Shown one piece after another: positions 53,965-63,904 of a DNA stretch of 64,000 nucleotides. Origin of the DNA: Kurthia senegalensis (GTDB taxonomy: Bacteria > Bacillota > Bacilli > Bacillales_A > Planococcaceae); contig NZ_HE611066.1 in the NCBI RefSeq assembly GCF_000285595.1, forward strand, positions 197,658 to 261,657, in the 5' to 3' direction. The position numbers and the translations under genes were made by a program. Numbering within the stretch: position 1 is the stretch's first letter; each line of letters starts with the position of its first letter. The notes beneath the pieces were generated by a model that saw only the letters and a list, made by a program, of their open reading frames with translations, was not told where the DNA came from and ran no database searches.

Positions 53965-54717
53965 ATGGTATCTGTGACAAATCGAATTAAAGAAATTAAA
54001 CAACCGAGAGGCGGTTACATTAAACCTAAAGCATTTACAGTGACGGATTTATCGGATATGCAGGAGCTATATCCAAATGAAAATGTTCATGCCACTTTAA
54101 TCGGGATAGCGGTCGATTATTTAACAAGGTTTTTGACTGGTACGCCTATTCAAAAAGTATTTGAATTTTCACTGCAAGGAGCATACAATATCCAAAAATT
54201 AGATTTAGCAAATGACTTGTTGGACTCTATACGAGGTGTAGATGATGATTCGATTATTAGTACGTGTAAGTTGGTAGGTTTTGATACAGTTTATCGCGGC
54301 GGTATAAATTCTTATAAACCTGTAGAAGAAATTAATCCTAATAAAGAAACAATCTCCAACATAAGAATTATGGTCAATCGTGGGATTCATTTTTTTGAAC
54401 AGTATGGTCCTGTTGTAAAAGATGGATTTACGTTTGAAGGAGGTTATACGGATAAGGTTCGTACAGGGGATGGCGACTTTTTAACAGAACATACATTGTG
54501 GGATTTTAAAGTGTCCAAAAATATGCCAACGAACAAACATACGTTGCAATTAATGATGTATTACTTAATGGGAATTCATTCGATTCACCCCGAATTTGAT
54601 CAAATCGAAAATTTAGGGATATTTAATCCTCGGTTGAATCAAGTGTATATGCTTGCTATTGATAGCATTGATTCTGAAATAATCGAACAAGTGAAAAAAG
54701 ACGTTATAGGATATTAA
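53965..54717 (+). CDS. PD-(D/E)XK-nuclease-like protein beside the type I restriction genes
   Basis: 250 aa. A plausible nuclease core is visible at residues ~160-205: FEGGYTDKVRTGDGDFLTEHTLWDFKVSK (D ... D-x-K) followed by KHTLQLMMYYLMGIHS, a helix typical of RecB-like folds. The N-terminal ~100 residues are helical and unassigned. GGGGCG precedes the ATG. It ends 270 bp before hsdM on the same strand. It could be a defence nuclease; the family call is tentative. Confidence 0.6.
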   Translation: MVSVTNRIKEIKQPRGGYIKPKAFTVTDLSDMQELYPNENVHATLIGIAVDYLTRFLTGTPIQKVFEFSLQGAYNIQKLDLANDLLDSIRGVDDDSIISTCKLVGFDTVYRGGINSYKPVEEINPNKETISNIRIMVNRGIHFFEQYGPVVKDGFTFEGGYTDKVRTGDGDFLTEHTLWDFKVSKNMPTNKHTLQLMMYYLMGIHSIHPEFDQIENLGIFNPRLNQVYMLAIDSIDSEIIEQVKKDVIGY

Positions 54718-54770
54718 GAAGGAGAGGCTGAGACATACGTGTAGAAATCATCTCTCATATGAGCATAAGA

Positions 54771-54803
54771 AAAACCGGAATCGTGGCGTGGTTCCGGTTT
54801 TTC
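54771..54803 (+). terminator. Terminator before the hsd operon
   Basis: AAAACCGGAA/TTCCGGTTTT stem with a T run. Confidence 0.75.
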
Positions 54804-54987
54804 GTTGCGAACGCTAAAAAAGGAAAATGACGTGTTTTGTTCCAGTCTCTTTTTTCATAGGACGAGGCATATGAAATATGTAATTTTACATTCGTAATGA
54901 CATAAAAATGATATACTAATCAGTGAGTGAGCTTCTATATAAATAGAACAAACACCTAAAGAAATACAACAATAAGTGAGGTTTAAC

Positions 54988-56580
54988 ATGGATAATTTAC
55001 ATACAAAATTGTTTAGTGCTGCGGATAACTTACGCAGTAAAATGGATGCATCAGAATACAAGAACTACTTACTAGGACTAATCTTCTATAAGTATTTATC
55101 AGATAAATTACTCGTAAAAGTCGTAGAGGTAGCGGATGAATCAATCGAAGCATTTGATACACCAGACAAGCAAGTGCAACTGTACCGCGATTTATTAGCG
55201 GATGCGGACATTAAAGACGATTTAATCGAAACGTTAATCGATACATTAGGCTATGATATCGAGCCGAATTATTTATTCAATGTCCTAACAGATCAAGCGA
55301 AGCAAAATATTTTCCAATTAAATGATTTGAATAAAGCATTTATCGACCTTTCAACGAAATTTGACCAGTTCAACGGGCTATTTGATGATGTCGATTTACA
55401 GTCGAAAAAATTAGGTTCAGATGACCAACAACGTAATATTACGATTACGGAAGTGTTGAAAAAATTAAATGATGTCGACGTACTTGGACATAATGGAGAT
55501 GTCATCGGAGACGCTTATGAGTTCTTAATTAGCCAATTCGCTTCGGAAGCGGGTAAAAAAGCGGGTGAATTCTATACACCACACGCTGTATCGGTCATGA
55601 TGGCACGAATTGTAGCCATTGGACAAGAAGAGAAGAAGCTATTTAGCGTATTTGATGCAACGATGGGATCTGGGTCATTAATGCTCAATGTTAGAAACTA
55701 TATTAACCACCCAGAAAGCATGAAATATCACGGGCAAGAATTAAATACGACAACGTTCAATTTAGCGAAAATGAATTTACTTTTACACGGTGTCGATAAA
55801 GAAGATATGAATTTACGTAATGGGGATACGTTGAACAAAGACTGGCCAACGAGTGAACCGTATACATTTGATGCGGTATTAATGAATCCACCGTACTCTG
55901 CGAAATGGTCAGCAGACGATACATTTTTAGATGATTCTCGTTTCAACCGTTACGGTAAATTAGCACCGAAATCAAAAGCAGATTTCGCCTTTTTATTACA
56001 TGGTTTCTATCATTTGAAAGATTCAGGCACAATGGCGATTGTTTTACCACATGGTGTGCTATTCCGCGGTGCAGCGGAAGGCGTCATTCGTAAGAAATTA
56101 TTAGAAGACGGTAGTATTGATGCGATTATCGGTTTACCAGCGAACTTATTTTTCGGTACATCGATTCCAACGACTGTTATTATTTTGAAGAAAAACCGTA
56201 CGACACGTGACGTGTTATTTATTGATGCAAGTAATGATTTCAAAAAAGGCAAAAACCAAAATGAATTAACGGATGAGCATATTAATAAGATAGTAGAAAC
56301 GTATAAAGCGCGCGAAAATGTGGAGAAATACGCCCATGTTGCGGAATTTGCTGAAATTGAAGAAAATGATTTTAACTTAAACATTCCACGCTATGTCGAT
56401 ACGTTTGAAGAAGAAGAACCAGTGGATATGGCCGCAGTTGGTGCGAATATCCAAAGCATCCGCAAAGAAAAAGAAGCACTACAATCAAGCCTTTTCGATA
56501 TGATTTCTTCCCTACAATACGATAAAGAAAATGAAGAGTGGATCAACGGCGCATTAGAGGTGTTTAAACGTGGCGAATAA
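54988..56580 (+). CDS. hsdM: Type I restriction-modification system, methyltransferase subunit
   Basis: 530 aa from the ATG at 54988 (AAGTGAGG upstream); a GTG at 54976 is less likely. HsdM adds methyl groups to adenine. Seen in order: N-terminal DNRLRS-like helical domain (KLFSAADNLRSKMDASEYKNY), GEFYTPHAV, motif I DATMGSGSLML, and motif IV NPPYSAKW, which is the N6-adenine signature. Length is normal for the EcoR124/type IC kind. It overlaps hsdS by 11 nt and probably forms an M2S core with it. Confidence 0.95.
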   Translation: MDNLHTKLFSAADNLRSKMDASEYKNYLLGLIFYKYLSDKLLVKVVEVADESIEAFDTPDKQVQLYRDLLADADIKDDLIETLIDTLGYDIEPNYLFNVLTDQAKQNIFQLNDLNKAFIDLSTKFDQFNGLFDDVDLQSKKLGSDDQQRNITITEVLKKLNDVDVLGHNGDVIGDAYEFLISQFASEAGKKAGEFYTPHAVSVMMARIVAIGQEEKKLFSVFDATMGSGSLMLNVRNYINHPESMKYHGQELNTTTFNLAKMNLLLHGVDKEDMNLRNGDTLNKDWPTSEPYTFDAVLMNPPYSAKWSADDTFLDDSRFNRYGKLAPKSKADFAFLLHGFYHLKDSGTMAIVLPHGVLFRGAAEGVIRKKLLEDGSIDAIIGLPANLFFGTSIPTTVIILKKNRTTRDVLFIDASNDFKKGKNQNELTDEHINKIVETYKARENVEKYAHVAEFAEIEENDFNLNIPRYVDTFEEEEPVDMAAVGANIQSIRKEKEALQSSLFDMISSLQYDKENEEWINGALEVFKRGE

Positions 56581-57793
56581 TATACCAGAAGTGAGGTTTG
56601 AAGGGTTTAGTGGGGAATGGGAAGAACGGAAATTAGGAGAGGTTTTTAATCAAACTGTCGAATATGTAAATCCTAGTAAATCTAATTTAGAATTATGGAG
56701 TGTTACAGTCCAAAATGGGTTAACGCCTAAAACTGATAGGTATAATAGGGATGCTTTGGTTAAAAAAAATGACAAATTTAAAATAGTTCATTCAGGAGAA
56801 ATAGTTTACAATCCAATGAACATTACAATAGGAGCTGTTGGATTTAATAGTCTGAATAAAAGTGTTGCTGTTTCGGGATACTACGTTACTATGAATATGA
56901 ATGAAGGATTTAGCAATAGTTATTTTGGAACTTGGCTAATATCTGCAAATGCCATCAAAAAATATAAATTATATGCAACAGGTTCTTTGATTGAGAAACA
57001 AAGAGTTCAATTTTCTACTTTATCATCAATAAAAGTTCACATACCTTCCCTCGAAGAACAAACCCAAATCGGTTCTTTCTTCAAACAACTAGACGACACC
57101 ATCGCCCTACAGCAGCAAGAACTCGACATCTTAAAACAAACAAAACAAGGGTTCTTGCAAAAAATGTTTCCAAAAGAAGGCGAAACCGTTCCTGAATTGA
57201 GGTTCCCAGGGTTTAGTGGGGCGTGGGAAGAACGGAAATTAGGTGAACATTCTGAGATTTTAACCGGAGGAACCCCTAAAACTTCTATTACAAGTTATTG
57301 GGAACCAAAAGAAGTTCCTTGGATGTCATCAGGCGAAGTAAATAAGCACCGTTTGGATAGTACAGATAACATGATTTCACTAGAAGGGTTGAAGAATTCT
57401 AGTGCACGATGGGTTAAACCATATTCAATTTTGATAGCATTAGCTGGACAAGGTAAAACCAGAGGGACTGTGGCGATAAATAATGTTGCAATAACTACAA
57501 ATCAATCTATTGCAGCAATTGAACCGAATAAAAGTTTACATTATGAGTTTGTCTATCAAAATCTTGTTAAACGTTATGAGGAACTTCGAATGATTTCATC
57601 TGGGGATGGAACAAGAGGTGGTCTAAACAAACAAATAATCGCTGATGTGATAATCACTTCGCCAAATATTGAAGAACAAACCAAAATCGGCTCTTTCTTC
57701 AAACAACTAGATGACACCATCGCCTTACACGAACAAGAACTGGATGCATTAAAAGAAACGAAGAAGGCTTTTCTACAGAAAATGTTTGTTTAA
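56570..57793 (+). CDS. hsdS: Type I restriction system, specificity subunit
   Basis: 407 aa from a GTG inside the 3' end of hsdM. There are two target-recognition domains. Each is introduced by VRFEGFSGEWEERKLGE or LRFPGFSGAWEERKLGE, and each closes with the long helical spacer beginning IGSFFKQLDDTIA. The two halves therefore form a near-repeat, and the two spacers are almost the same in DNA (57057-57110 and 57672-57725). That allows domain exchange. Its two half-sites set the DNA target of the whole enzyme. Confidence 0.93.
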   Translation: MANNIPEVRFEGFSGEWEERKLGEVFNQTVEYVNPSKSNLELWSVTVQNGLTPKTDRYNRDALVKKNDKFKIVHSGEIVYNPMNITIGAVGFNSLNKSVAVSGYYVTMNMNEGFSNSYFGTWLISANAIKKYKLYATGSLIEKQRVQFSTLSSIKVHIPSLEEQTQIGSFFKQLDDTIALQQQELDILKQTKQGFLQKMFPKEGETVPELRFPGFSGAWEERKLGEHSEILTGGTPKTSITSYWEPKEVPWMSSGEVNKHRLDSTDNMISLEGLKNSSARWVKPYSILIALAGQGKTRGTVAINNVAITTNQSIAAIEPNKSLHYEFVYQNLVKRYEELRMISSGDGTRGGLNKQIIADVIITSPNIEEQTKIGSFFKQLDDTIALHEQELDALKETKKAFLQKMFV

Positions 57794-57821
57794 TTAATTC
57801 AAATTGGGAGGGGGAGAAAAG

Positions 57822-60800
57822 ATGGCTACTATTACACATACAGATGAGTTAGAGATTGAACGCCGATTAATTGAGGTGTTAGGTGAGGGGCATAATCAGT
57901 GGAATTATCGTCCGGATTTAAAGTCTGAAGAAGCACTTTGGAATAACTTACGCCAAAAGATTACGCAAAATAATTTAGCCGAAATTGGCGAACATCCACT
58001 CACTGACCACGAATTCGATAAGATTAAAACAGAATTACTATCCAAAACCAAAACACCTTTTGAAGCGGCAAAATGGCTCAAAGGGGAGAATGGCATTTCA
58101 CGTATTACGATTGAGCGTGAAGATAGTTCGCTTGGCTCTCTGTCGGTTATTTTATATTCGAATCAAGATATTGGGGGCGGTATTTCAACGTATGAAGTCG
58201 TCCACCAAATTGCGAAACAAAAATCGACGTTGGATGCACGGGATCGTCGTTTTGATGTGACGCTTTTAATTAATGGCTTGCCCATTGTGCAAATTGAGTT
58301 GAAGCAAGCTACCGCAAAAGACGGCGTGTACCAAGCATTTAACCAAGTGAAAAAGTATGCGGAGGAAGGGATGTTCCGTAATAATATTTTCTCTACGCTA
58401 CAGCTCTTTGTCATTTCCAATGAACAGACGACACGTTATTTTGCGAATGCCTTGCCGAAAAATATGCATAAGAAATTTTTATTCAGCTGGCGTACGACGA
58501 ATAACCGAAAAGTCGATAACCTTTATGAATTTGTGAAGCAAGTGTTAAACATTCCAGATGCGCATCGTTTAATTGCGAATTATACGATCGTGAGCGAAGA
58601 CCAAGATAATAAAGTGTTAATGGTCTTACATCCGTATCAAATTCATGCGATTGAGGCGTTATTTACAGCCGCTTCGAAACATCAGTCGGGGTATGTCTGG
58701 CATGCGACCGGTTCAGGTAAAACGTTAACGAGTTTCGTATCGACGAAATTATTAGCACGTAAATCAGGTGTCGACCGCACGATTATGCTCATTGACCGGA
58801 AAGATTTAGACAGCCAAACGACGAGTGAATTTACGAAGTTTGCTTCGGAATACAACACGGGCATTTCATCCGGAAATGCGAAATCGAATAGTTTAATCGT
58901 CGGTACGGGAAGTTCGAGAGAGTTAAGCAAAATTTTGCTGGCAGATGCGAATTCTAGTACAGTTATCGTCACAACACGTCAAAAATTAGATGCGGCACTG
59001 CGTTATGCGAAAAAACAAGAAGAAGCGAGTGGTACGAATCGTTTTGAAAAACTATTAGGTCAGCATATCGTCTTCGTCGTCGATGAATGTCACCGAGCAT
59101 TAAGTGCAGAAGGGATGCAGTCGATTAAAGAGTTCTTCCCGAATTCTACGTGGTTCGGCTTTACCGGCACACCCATATTTGAAGAAAATAAGAAACAAGC
59201 GAAAGGGAAGTTAGCCCGCACAACGTTCGACCAGTACGGAGAAGTGTTACATACGTATACGATTAAAAATGCGTTAGATGACGGGGCTGTATTAGGGTTC
59301 CAAGTAGAACATGAATCTACAATCGAACCGACTTCTTTAGACAATTATATTTACAATCAATTAGCGCCGACAGAAGATAGCGAATTATCAGGAGACGCTT
59401 ATTTAGCGGCGTGCAATGCGGCGAATGAACAAATTGATCAAATGGACCCTTTAGAAAAGGAATCTCATATTGAAAATACGATTTATGAAACGGATGAGCA
59501 TATTCAAAAAGTGCTGCATAAAATTTTCCGTCCAGACAATGCGTATATGAAATTTGATTTTAAAAATGGTCGTCCGCAAAAGTCTGCTATTTTAACGACG
59601 AGTTCCATTGATATGGCGAAACGTTATTATCATGCGATTAAAGAGATGACGAAAGAGCCGGATTGGATGGAGAAAGAATTTAAAGACCGTCCTATTCGAA
59701 ATGGGCGTACGATCGTAGATGCCGACTTCCCACGTATTGCGATTACGTATTCTCTACAAGAAAATGAAGAAGATGCGAATCATAATCAAGACGAAATGAA
59801 AGACATCATTCAAAACTACAATGAGTACTATCATACAGCGTGGTCTATTGAAGATATCGAACGGTACAATGGCGATATTAATAATCGCCTAGCACGTAAG
59901 CGAGCCGAGTTCAAACAATTCGGGAAGCAGGTCGACCTAGTTATCGTCGTCGATCGTTTATTAACGGGCTTTGATGCGCCTACGATTCAAACATTATTTG
60001 TTGATCGTAATTTAAGTTATGCGAATTTAATTCAAGCATTCTCCAGAACAAACCGCACATATCCAGAAAAGACAAAAGGGTTAATCGTCACATTTAGAAA
60101 ACCTTTTACAATGGAAGAAAACGTAGCGGCTGCGACGAAATTGTATTCACATGAACAAGAAGAAACGAATTTAGTTTATCCAACGTATGAGGAATCGAAG
60201 AAGCGCTTTAAAAAAGCATACCGTGCGTTGAAACACGTAGCGACCGAACCGACAGATGTCGATGAGCATTCTTCATTAGAAGATCAAATCGACTTTGTGA
60301 AAGCGTTCCAAGAATTCAACAATTCGTACGAAGCACTCGTTACTTATGATGAATACAACAATGACATTGAACAATCAGCGGCATTAGCCGATCAAGCGAG
60401 AGCATTGGAAGTGTATGTCGGCTCTTACAATACGGTAAAAGGTGCGCTCATAAATGAAAAAGCCGAAACGTATACGACGAATCGTTTTTCTGAAATCGAA
60501 TTTTATAGTGATGGCGTTAGCAATCTCTATGACATTGATTCAGCATATATTGACCAATTATTAGGTACGTATTCTGCTAACAATACAGACATTCGTGAAG
60601 AAATTGAAACGGCACTTCAAAAGATGAAAAAATCTGATGTCGTGAAAGACATTTATCGTCAAATTTTACACGGAATTGATACGAAACAAATCGATGAGGA
60701 TGAAGATATTTTTGTCGTTAAACGGAGTTTCTTCACAAAGGCACGTAATGAAGTCATTACAGCATTTGCGAAAAATTGGTTTGTCGATGAAGAACAGCTT

Positions 60801-60998
60801 CATACATCCGCTATGCAGTACATTTTGGGCGCAGATCCCATTCCAAATATTGGCGGAATTATCGACAGTAAGCGATTTGACCAATATAAAGCGGTACATC
60901 CCGATGCTAAACCGTTGAAATACGGTCCGGAAATGAAACGTCAATGGCGTAAAAGTCTGGACGAACATATTACGCCTTTAGACGAAGAATTGCGTTAG
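57822..60998 (+). CDS. hsdR: Type I restriction system, endonuclease/translocase subunit
   Basis: 1058 aa from the ATG at 57822, behind GGGAGGGGGAG. The N-terminal nuclease has the PD-(D/E)XK pattern (DRRFDVTLLINGLPIVQIELKQ, E-x-K). Next come the helicase motifs: HATGSGKTLTSF (Walker A), VDECHRAL (motif II), GFTGTPIF (III) and VVDRLLTGFDAPTIQTLFVDR and QAFSRTNRTY (V-VI). The C-terminal part binds the M2S core. It is intact, so the system should be active. It follows hsdS by 28 nt. Confidence 0.95.
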   Translation: MATITHTDELEIERRLIEVLGEGHNQWNYRPDLKSEEALWNNLRQKITQNNLAEIGEHPLTDHEFDKIKTELLSKTKTPFEAAKWLKGENGISRITIEREDSSLGSLSVILYSNQDIGGGISTYEVVHQIAKQKSTLDARDRRFDVTLLINGLPIVQIELKQATAKDGVYQAFNQVKKYAEEGMFRNNIFSTLQLFVISNEQTTRYFANALPKNMHKKFLFSWRTTNNRKVDNLYEFVKQVLNIPDAHRLIANYTIVSEDQDNKVLMVLHPYQIHAIEALFTAASKHQSGYVWHATGSGKTLTSFVSTKLLARKSGVDRTIMLIDRKDLDSQTTSEFTKFASEYNTGISSGNAKSNSLIVGTGSSRELSKILLADANSSTVIVTTRQKLDAALRYAKKQEEASGTNRFEKLLGQHIVFVVDECHRALSAEGMQSIKEFFPNSTWFGFTGTPIFEENKKQAKGKLARTTFDQYGEVLHTYTIKNALDDGAVLGFQVEHESTIEPTSLDNYIYNQLAPTEDSELSGDAYLAACNAANEQIDQMDPLEKESHIENTIYETDEHIQKVLHKIFRPDNAYMKFDFKNGRPQKSAILTTSSIDMAKRYYHAIKEMTKEPDWMEKEFKDRPIRNGRTIVDADFPRIAITYSLQENEEDANHNQDEMKDIIQNYNEYYHTAWSIEDIERYNGDINNRLARKRAEFKQFGKQVDLVIVVDRLLTGFDAPTIQTLFVDRNLSYANLIQAFSRTNRTYPEKTKGLIVTFRKPFTMEENVAAATKLYSHEQEETNLVYPTYEESKKRFKKAYRALKHVATEPTDVDEHSSLEDQIDFVKAFQEFNNSYEALVTYDEYNNDIEQSAALADQARALEVYVGSYNTVKGALINEKAETYTTNRFSEIEFYSDGVSNLYDIDSAYIDQLLGTYSANNTDIREEIETALQKMKKSDVVKDIYRQILHGIDTKQIDEDEDIFVVKRSFFTKARNEVITAFAKNWFVDEEQLHTSAMQYILGADPIPNIGGIIDSKRFDQYKAVHPDAKPLKYGPEMKRQWRKSLDEHITPLDEELR

Positions 60999-61043
60999 AG
61001 AATGAGTGAAACTTAGGACATCATTGTCTTATTTCTCAAATAA

Positions 61044-61078
61044 AAATGACGTTGCCAATCGGTAGCGTCTTTTTTATG
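61044..61078 (+). terminator. Terminator of the hsd operon
   Basis: AAATGACGTTGCC/GGTAGCGTCTTTTT stem with a T run. Confidence 0.7.
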
Positions 61079-61109
61079 TTAAATAGTAAGAACGATAAGG
61101 AGTAAAAAT

Positions 61110-61793
61110 ATGAAATTAGAAATTAAATCGTACATTAACATACCACCAGAAAAAGAAGAATTAGATGTCGATCAAGAGTATCCAGGTTATATAGAAATGA
61201 CGCATTTGGAAGATGTAGATGTATTTAATTATGAGTTTGGACGAACTTCTGGATATCCTAGAGGGAAAGTAGTTATTTGTATAGATGGAAAACCTTTGCC
61301 TTTTAATGCAGATGTAGATGAATTATATGTGTTTTGGTTTAATTTAGTTTTAAGTTTGTTACCAAAAGAGAAATCTATTGAAATAAATGAATATTTGTTG
61401 TTTTATACAGACTATAATATTCTGAATAATTATAAAATCGTAGTTTTGTATCATAAAAAATTAGTTGAATTTCGTTATGAAAACCAAGTATTCGCTACTT
61501 TTACATTAGATGAGTATAAAAAAACGGTGTTACAAAGTTTTTTAGATTTTATGTGGCATACGAATTTAGAATTTGAAGCAATTACACATGATTCTCTTAA
61601 TGAAGAAATTGAGTATAACGATTTAAGAGAAGAAAAGGATTCAATAAGTGAGTTGTATGCTTGTCGTTATATTTTCTTACAATTCATGAAAGAAATTTAT
61701 AAACAAAAAAGTTATGATTTAGGCAAATTAATCAATCTTGATTTTGATACAAGTTATCAATTTTCGAAGTTAGAATATGATTTAGGAGATTAA
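61110..61793 (+). CDS. Hypothetical protein, paralogue of the gene at 40031
   Basis: 227 aa. AAGGAG precedes the ATG. It shares with the 40031 gene the blocks IPPEKEELDVD, FNYEFGR, DFMWHTNLEFEAITHDSL and the DLGD end; the middle ~60 residues differ. It is soluble and acidic with no recognised domain. It lies just after the hsd operon terminator, so it is not part of that operon, but it marks the right edge of the accessory region as its relative marks the left. Confidence 0.7.
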   Translation: MKLEIKSYINIPPEKEELDVDQEYPGYIEMTHLEDVDVFNYEFGRTSGYPRGKVVICIDGKPLPFNADVDELYVFWFNLVLSLLPKEKSIEINEYLLFYTDYNILNNYKIVVLYHKKLVEFRYENQVFATFTLDEYKKTVLQSFLDFMWHTNLEFEAITHDSLNEEIEYNDLREEKDSISELYACRYIFLQFMKEIYKQKSYDLGKLINLDFDTSYQFSKLEYDLGD

Positions 61794-62262
61794 AATCATA
61801 AAAATTTTATTGAATAAAGTAAGAATTAGATAGTTGATAAAAAGAGATATATGCTGTCTCTTTTTTTATGCCTATAAGATTGTATAAGAGCATGTAAGAG
61901 TTTTAGTCACGCTAACGATTCTGAGCGTTTGACACATAGCTTTCGCAGTAGCGGAACGAAAAATCAGCGTTCTTTGCTGACCTTAAAGTGAGCATAAGGA
62001 GCGAAAAGCTATTGACGGAGTCAAGGTCGTATAACCCTATTTCCGCTATAAATTTCCTATCAATATGCTTCAATGTAAATAAATAGAAGAAACGGTCATT
62101 CGTATGAGTGATTATTCGATTGCAACGTTCAAAAATTATTGATTTTCAATGTTGAATGGTTCAAAATAATAAAGAATGTAGTTTCATTAATGTTCTCTCT
62201 TAAGGTGTTTTCATCTATCGGTTTAAGAGAAAGTTTTACGTGTAGAAAGCGAGCGGAAGTAA
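61794..62262. other. Gene-free stretch upstream of the DUF1846 gene
   Basis: About 470 bp. It has a moderately GC-rich segment (61915-62035) without a readable frame, and a possible hairpin CTCTCTTAAGG/TTTAAGAGAAAG near 62190-62230 before the gene. No known riboswitch is recognised. Confidence 0.4.
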
Positions 62263-63772
62263 ATGAAAAAAATTGGCTTTGATTCAGACAAATATTTACA
62301 AGAACAATCTGCCTATATCCTAGAGCGTGTAGAGCAGTACGATAAACTTTACTTGGAATTTGGCGGAAAATTAATCGGGGATAAACATGCTAAGCGTGTT
62401 TTACCTGGATTTGATGAAGATGCGAAAATCAAATTATTGGATACATTAAAAGATAATGCTGAAATCATTATTTGCGTGTACGCTGGAGACATCGAGCGTA
62501 ATAAAGTTCGTGAAGATTACGGTATCACGTATGACCAAGATGTATTGCGTTTAATCGATGAATACCGATCACGTGGCATTTCTGTCAACAGTGTTTTAGT
62601 GACGCGTTACCAAGGTCAACCAACAGCTAAAGTGTTTATGACGAAGCTTGAAAGAAGCGGCATTAACGTTTACACACATACCGCAATCGATGGCTATCCT
62701 ACAAATGTGGAAGCGGTTATGGGCGAGGATGGCTTTGCGAAAAATCCTTACATTAAAACAACAAAATCAATCGTTGTCGTAACAGCACCAGGTCCATCTA
62801 GCGGTAAATTGGCAACATGTCTTAACCAAATGTACCACGAGAATAAACGAGGGAATAAAGTCGGCTATGCGAAGTTTGAAACATTCCCTGTTTGGAACTT
62901 ACCACTGAAACACCCAGTCAACATTGCGTATGAAGCAGCTACGATTGATTTGAAAGACGTGAACATGATTGATAACTATCATTATGAAGCGTACGGAAAA
63001 GTAGCGGTCAATTACAACCGTGATATGGAAACTTTCCCTGTCATCAAACGTATTATTGAAAAAATCACAGGCAAAGAGTCTGTTTATCTTTCACCAACGG
63101 ATATGGGCGTTAACCGCTTAAAATCAGGTATTACAGACGATGCAGTCGTTCAAGAAGCGGCGAAACAAGAAATTATTCGTCGTAGTTTCCGTGTGGAAAA
63201 CGACTACAAAAAAAGGTCTTGCTGACGAAGATAGCGTCAGTCGTATGCAAGTCATTTTAGAAGAAATTAATTTGAAAAAAGAAGACCGTGCCCCTGTATT
63301 ACCAGCGCGTAATTACGCAAAAACAATCGAAGCGAGCACAGATAGCACGAATACACAAGCTGTCATTGCGATCGAATTGCTAAACGGTGATATGATTACA
63401 GGTAGAACGACCAATTTAATGGATGCTTCTGCAGCTGCGATTTTAAATGGATTGAAAAAATTAGCGAACATTGCCGATGAAATCGATTTATTATCACCAG
63501 TCATTTTACAAACGATTCAACGTTTGAAAACAGATGACTTGAACAGCCGGATCCCAACATTAACTGCGAATGAAGTACTGATCGCCTTAGCCATTAGTGC
63601 GGTAACAAACCCTACTTCTGATTTAGCTTACAAACAATTACCAAACTTAAAAGATACACAAGCGCATTCTACCGTGTTATTAAATTCGGAAAATGAACAA
63701 ACCTTCAAAAAACTCGGCATCGATTTAACGAATGATCCCGTTTATCCAACTGATAACTTATACTATAACTAA
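62263..63772 (+). CDS. DUF1846 (UPF0371) family protein, one homopolymer indel
   Basis: The frame begins [20 protein letters not shown], the standard start of this conserved Firmicutes family. It is lost in the A7 run 63208-63214. Removing one A gives one 502-aa protein (usual length ~500) continuing [20 protein letters not shown] to DNLYYN. The fold is known but the enzymatic role is not settled; some members are linked to ATP-dependent metabolism. The otherwise perfect conservation on both sides argues for a base-call error. Confidence 0.85.
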
Positions 63773-63780
63773 GTAAATGA

Positions 63781-63812
63781 ACAAACCGCTCCTTATTGGG
63801 GGCGGTTTTTTT
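63781..63812 (+). terminator. Terminator of the DUF1846 gene
   Basis: AACCGCTCC...GGGGGCGGTTT stem with T7. Confidence 0.75.
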
Positions 63813-63904
63813 ATGCTGTTCATTCAAAAGCGGGGTTTTCTTTCAGCATATGTATGGTAGTATGAAAAAACAGAATACTTTGAAAAATCTAGTGATGTGT
63901 TATG

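Noticed and set aside
57822-60998. hsdR as a candidate for homopolymer damage
   Set aside because: The whole 1058-codon frame is intact with all motifs in order.
61905-62035. GC-richer stretch as a structured RNA
   Set aside because: I could not find a convincing consensus motif, paired core or terminator.
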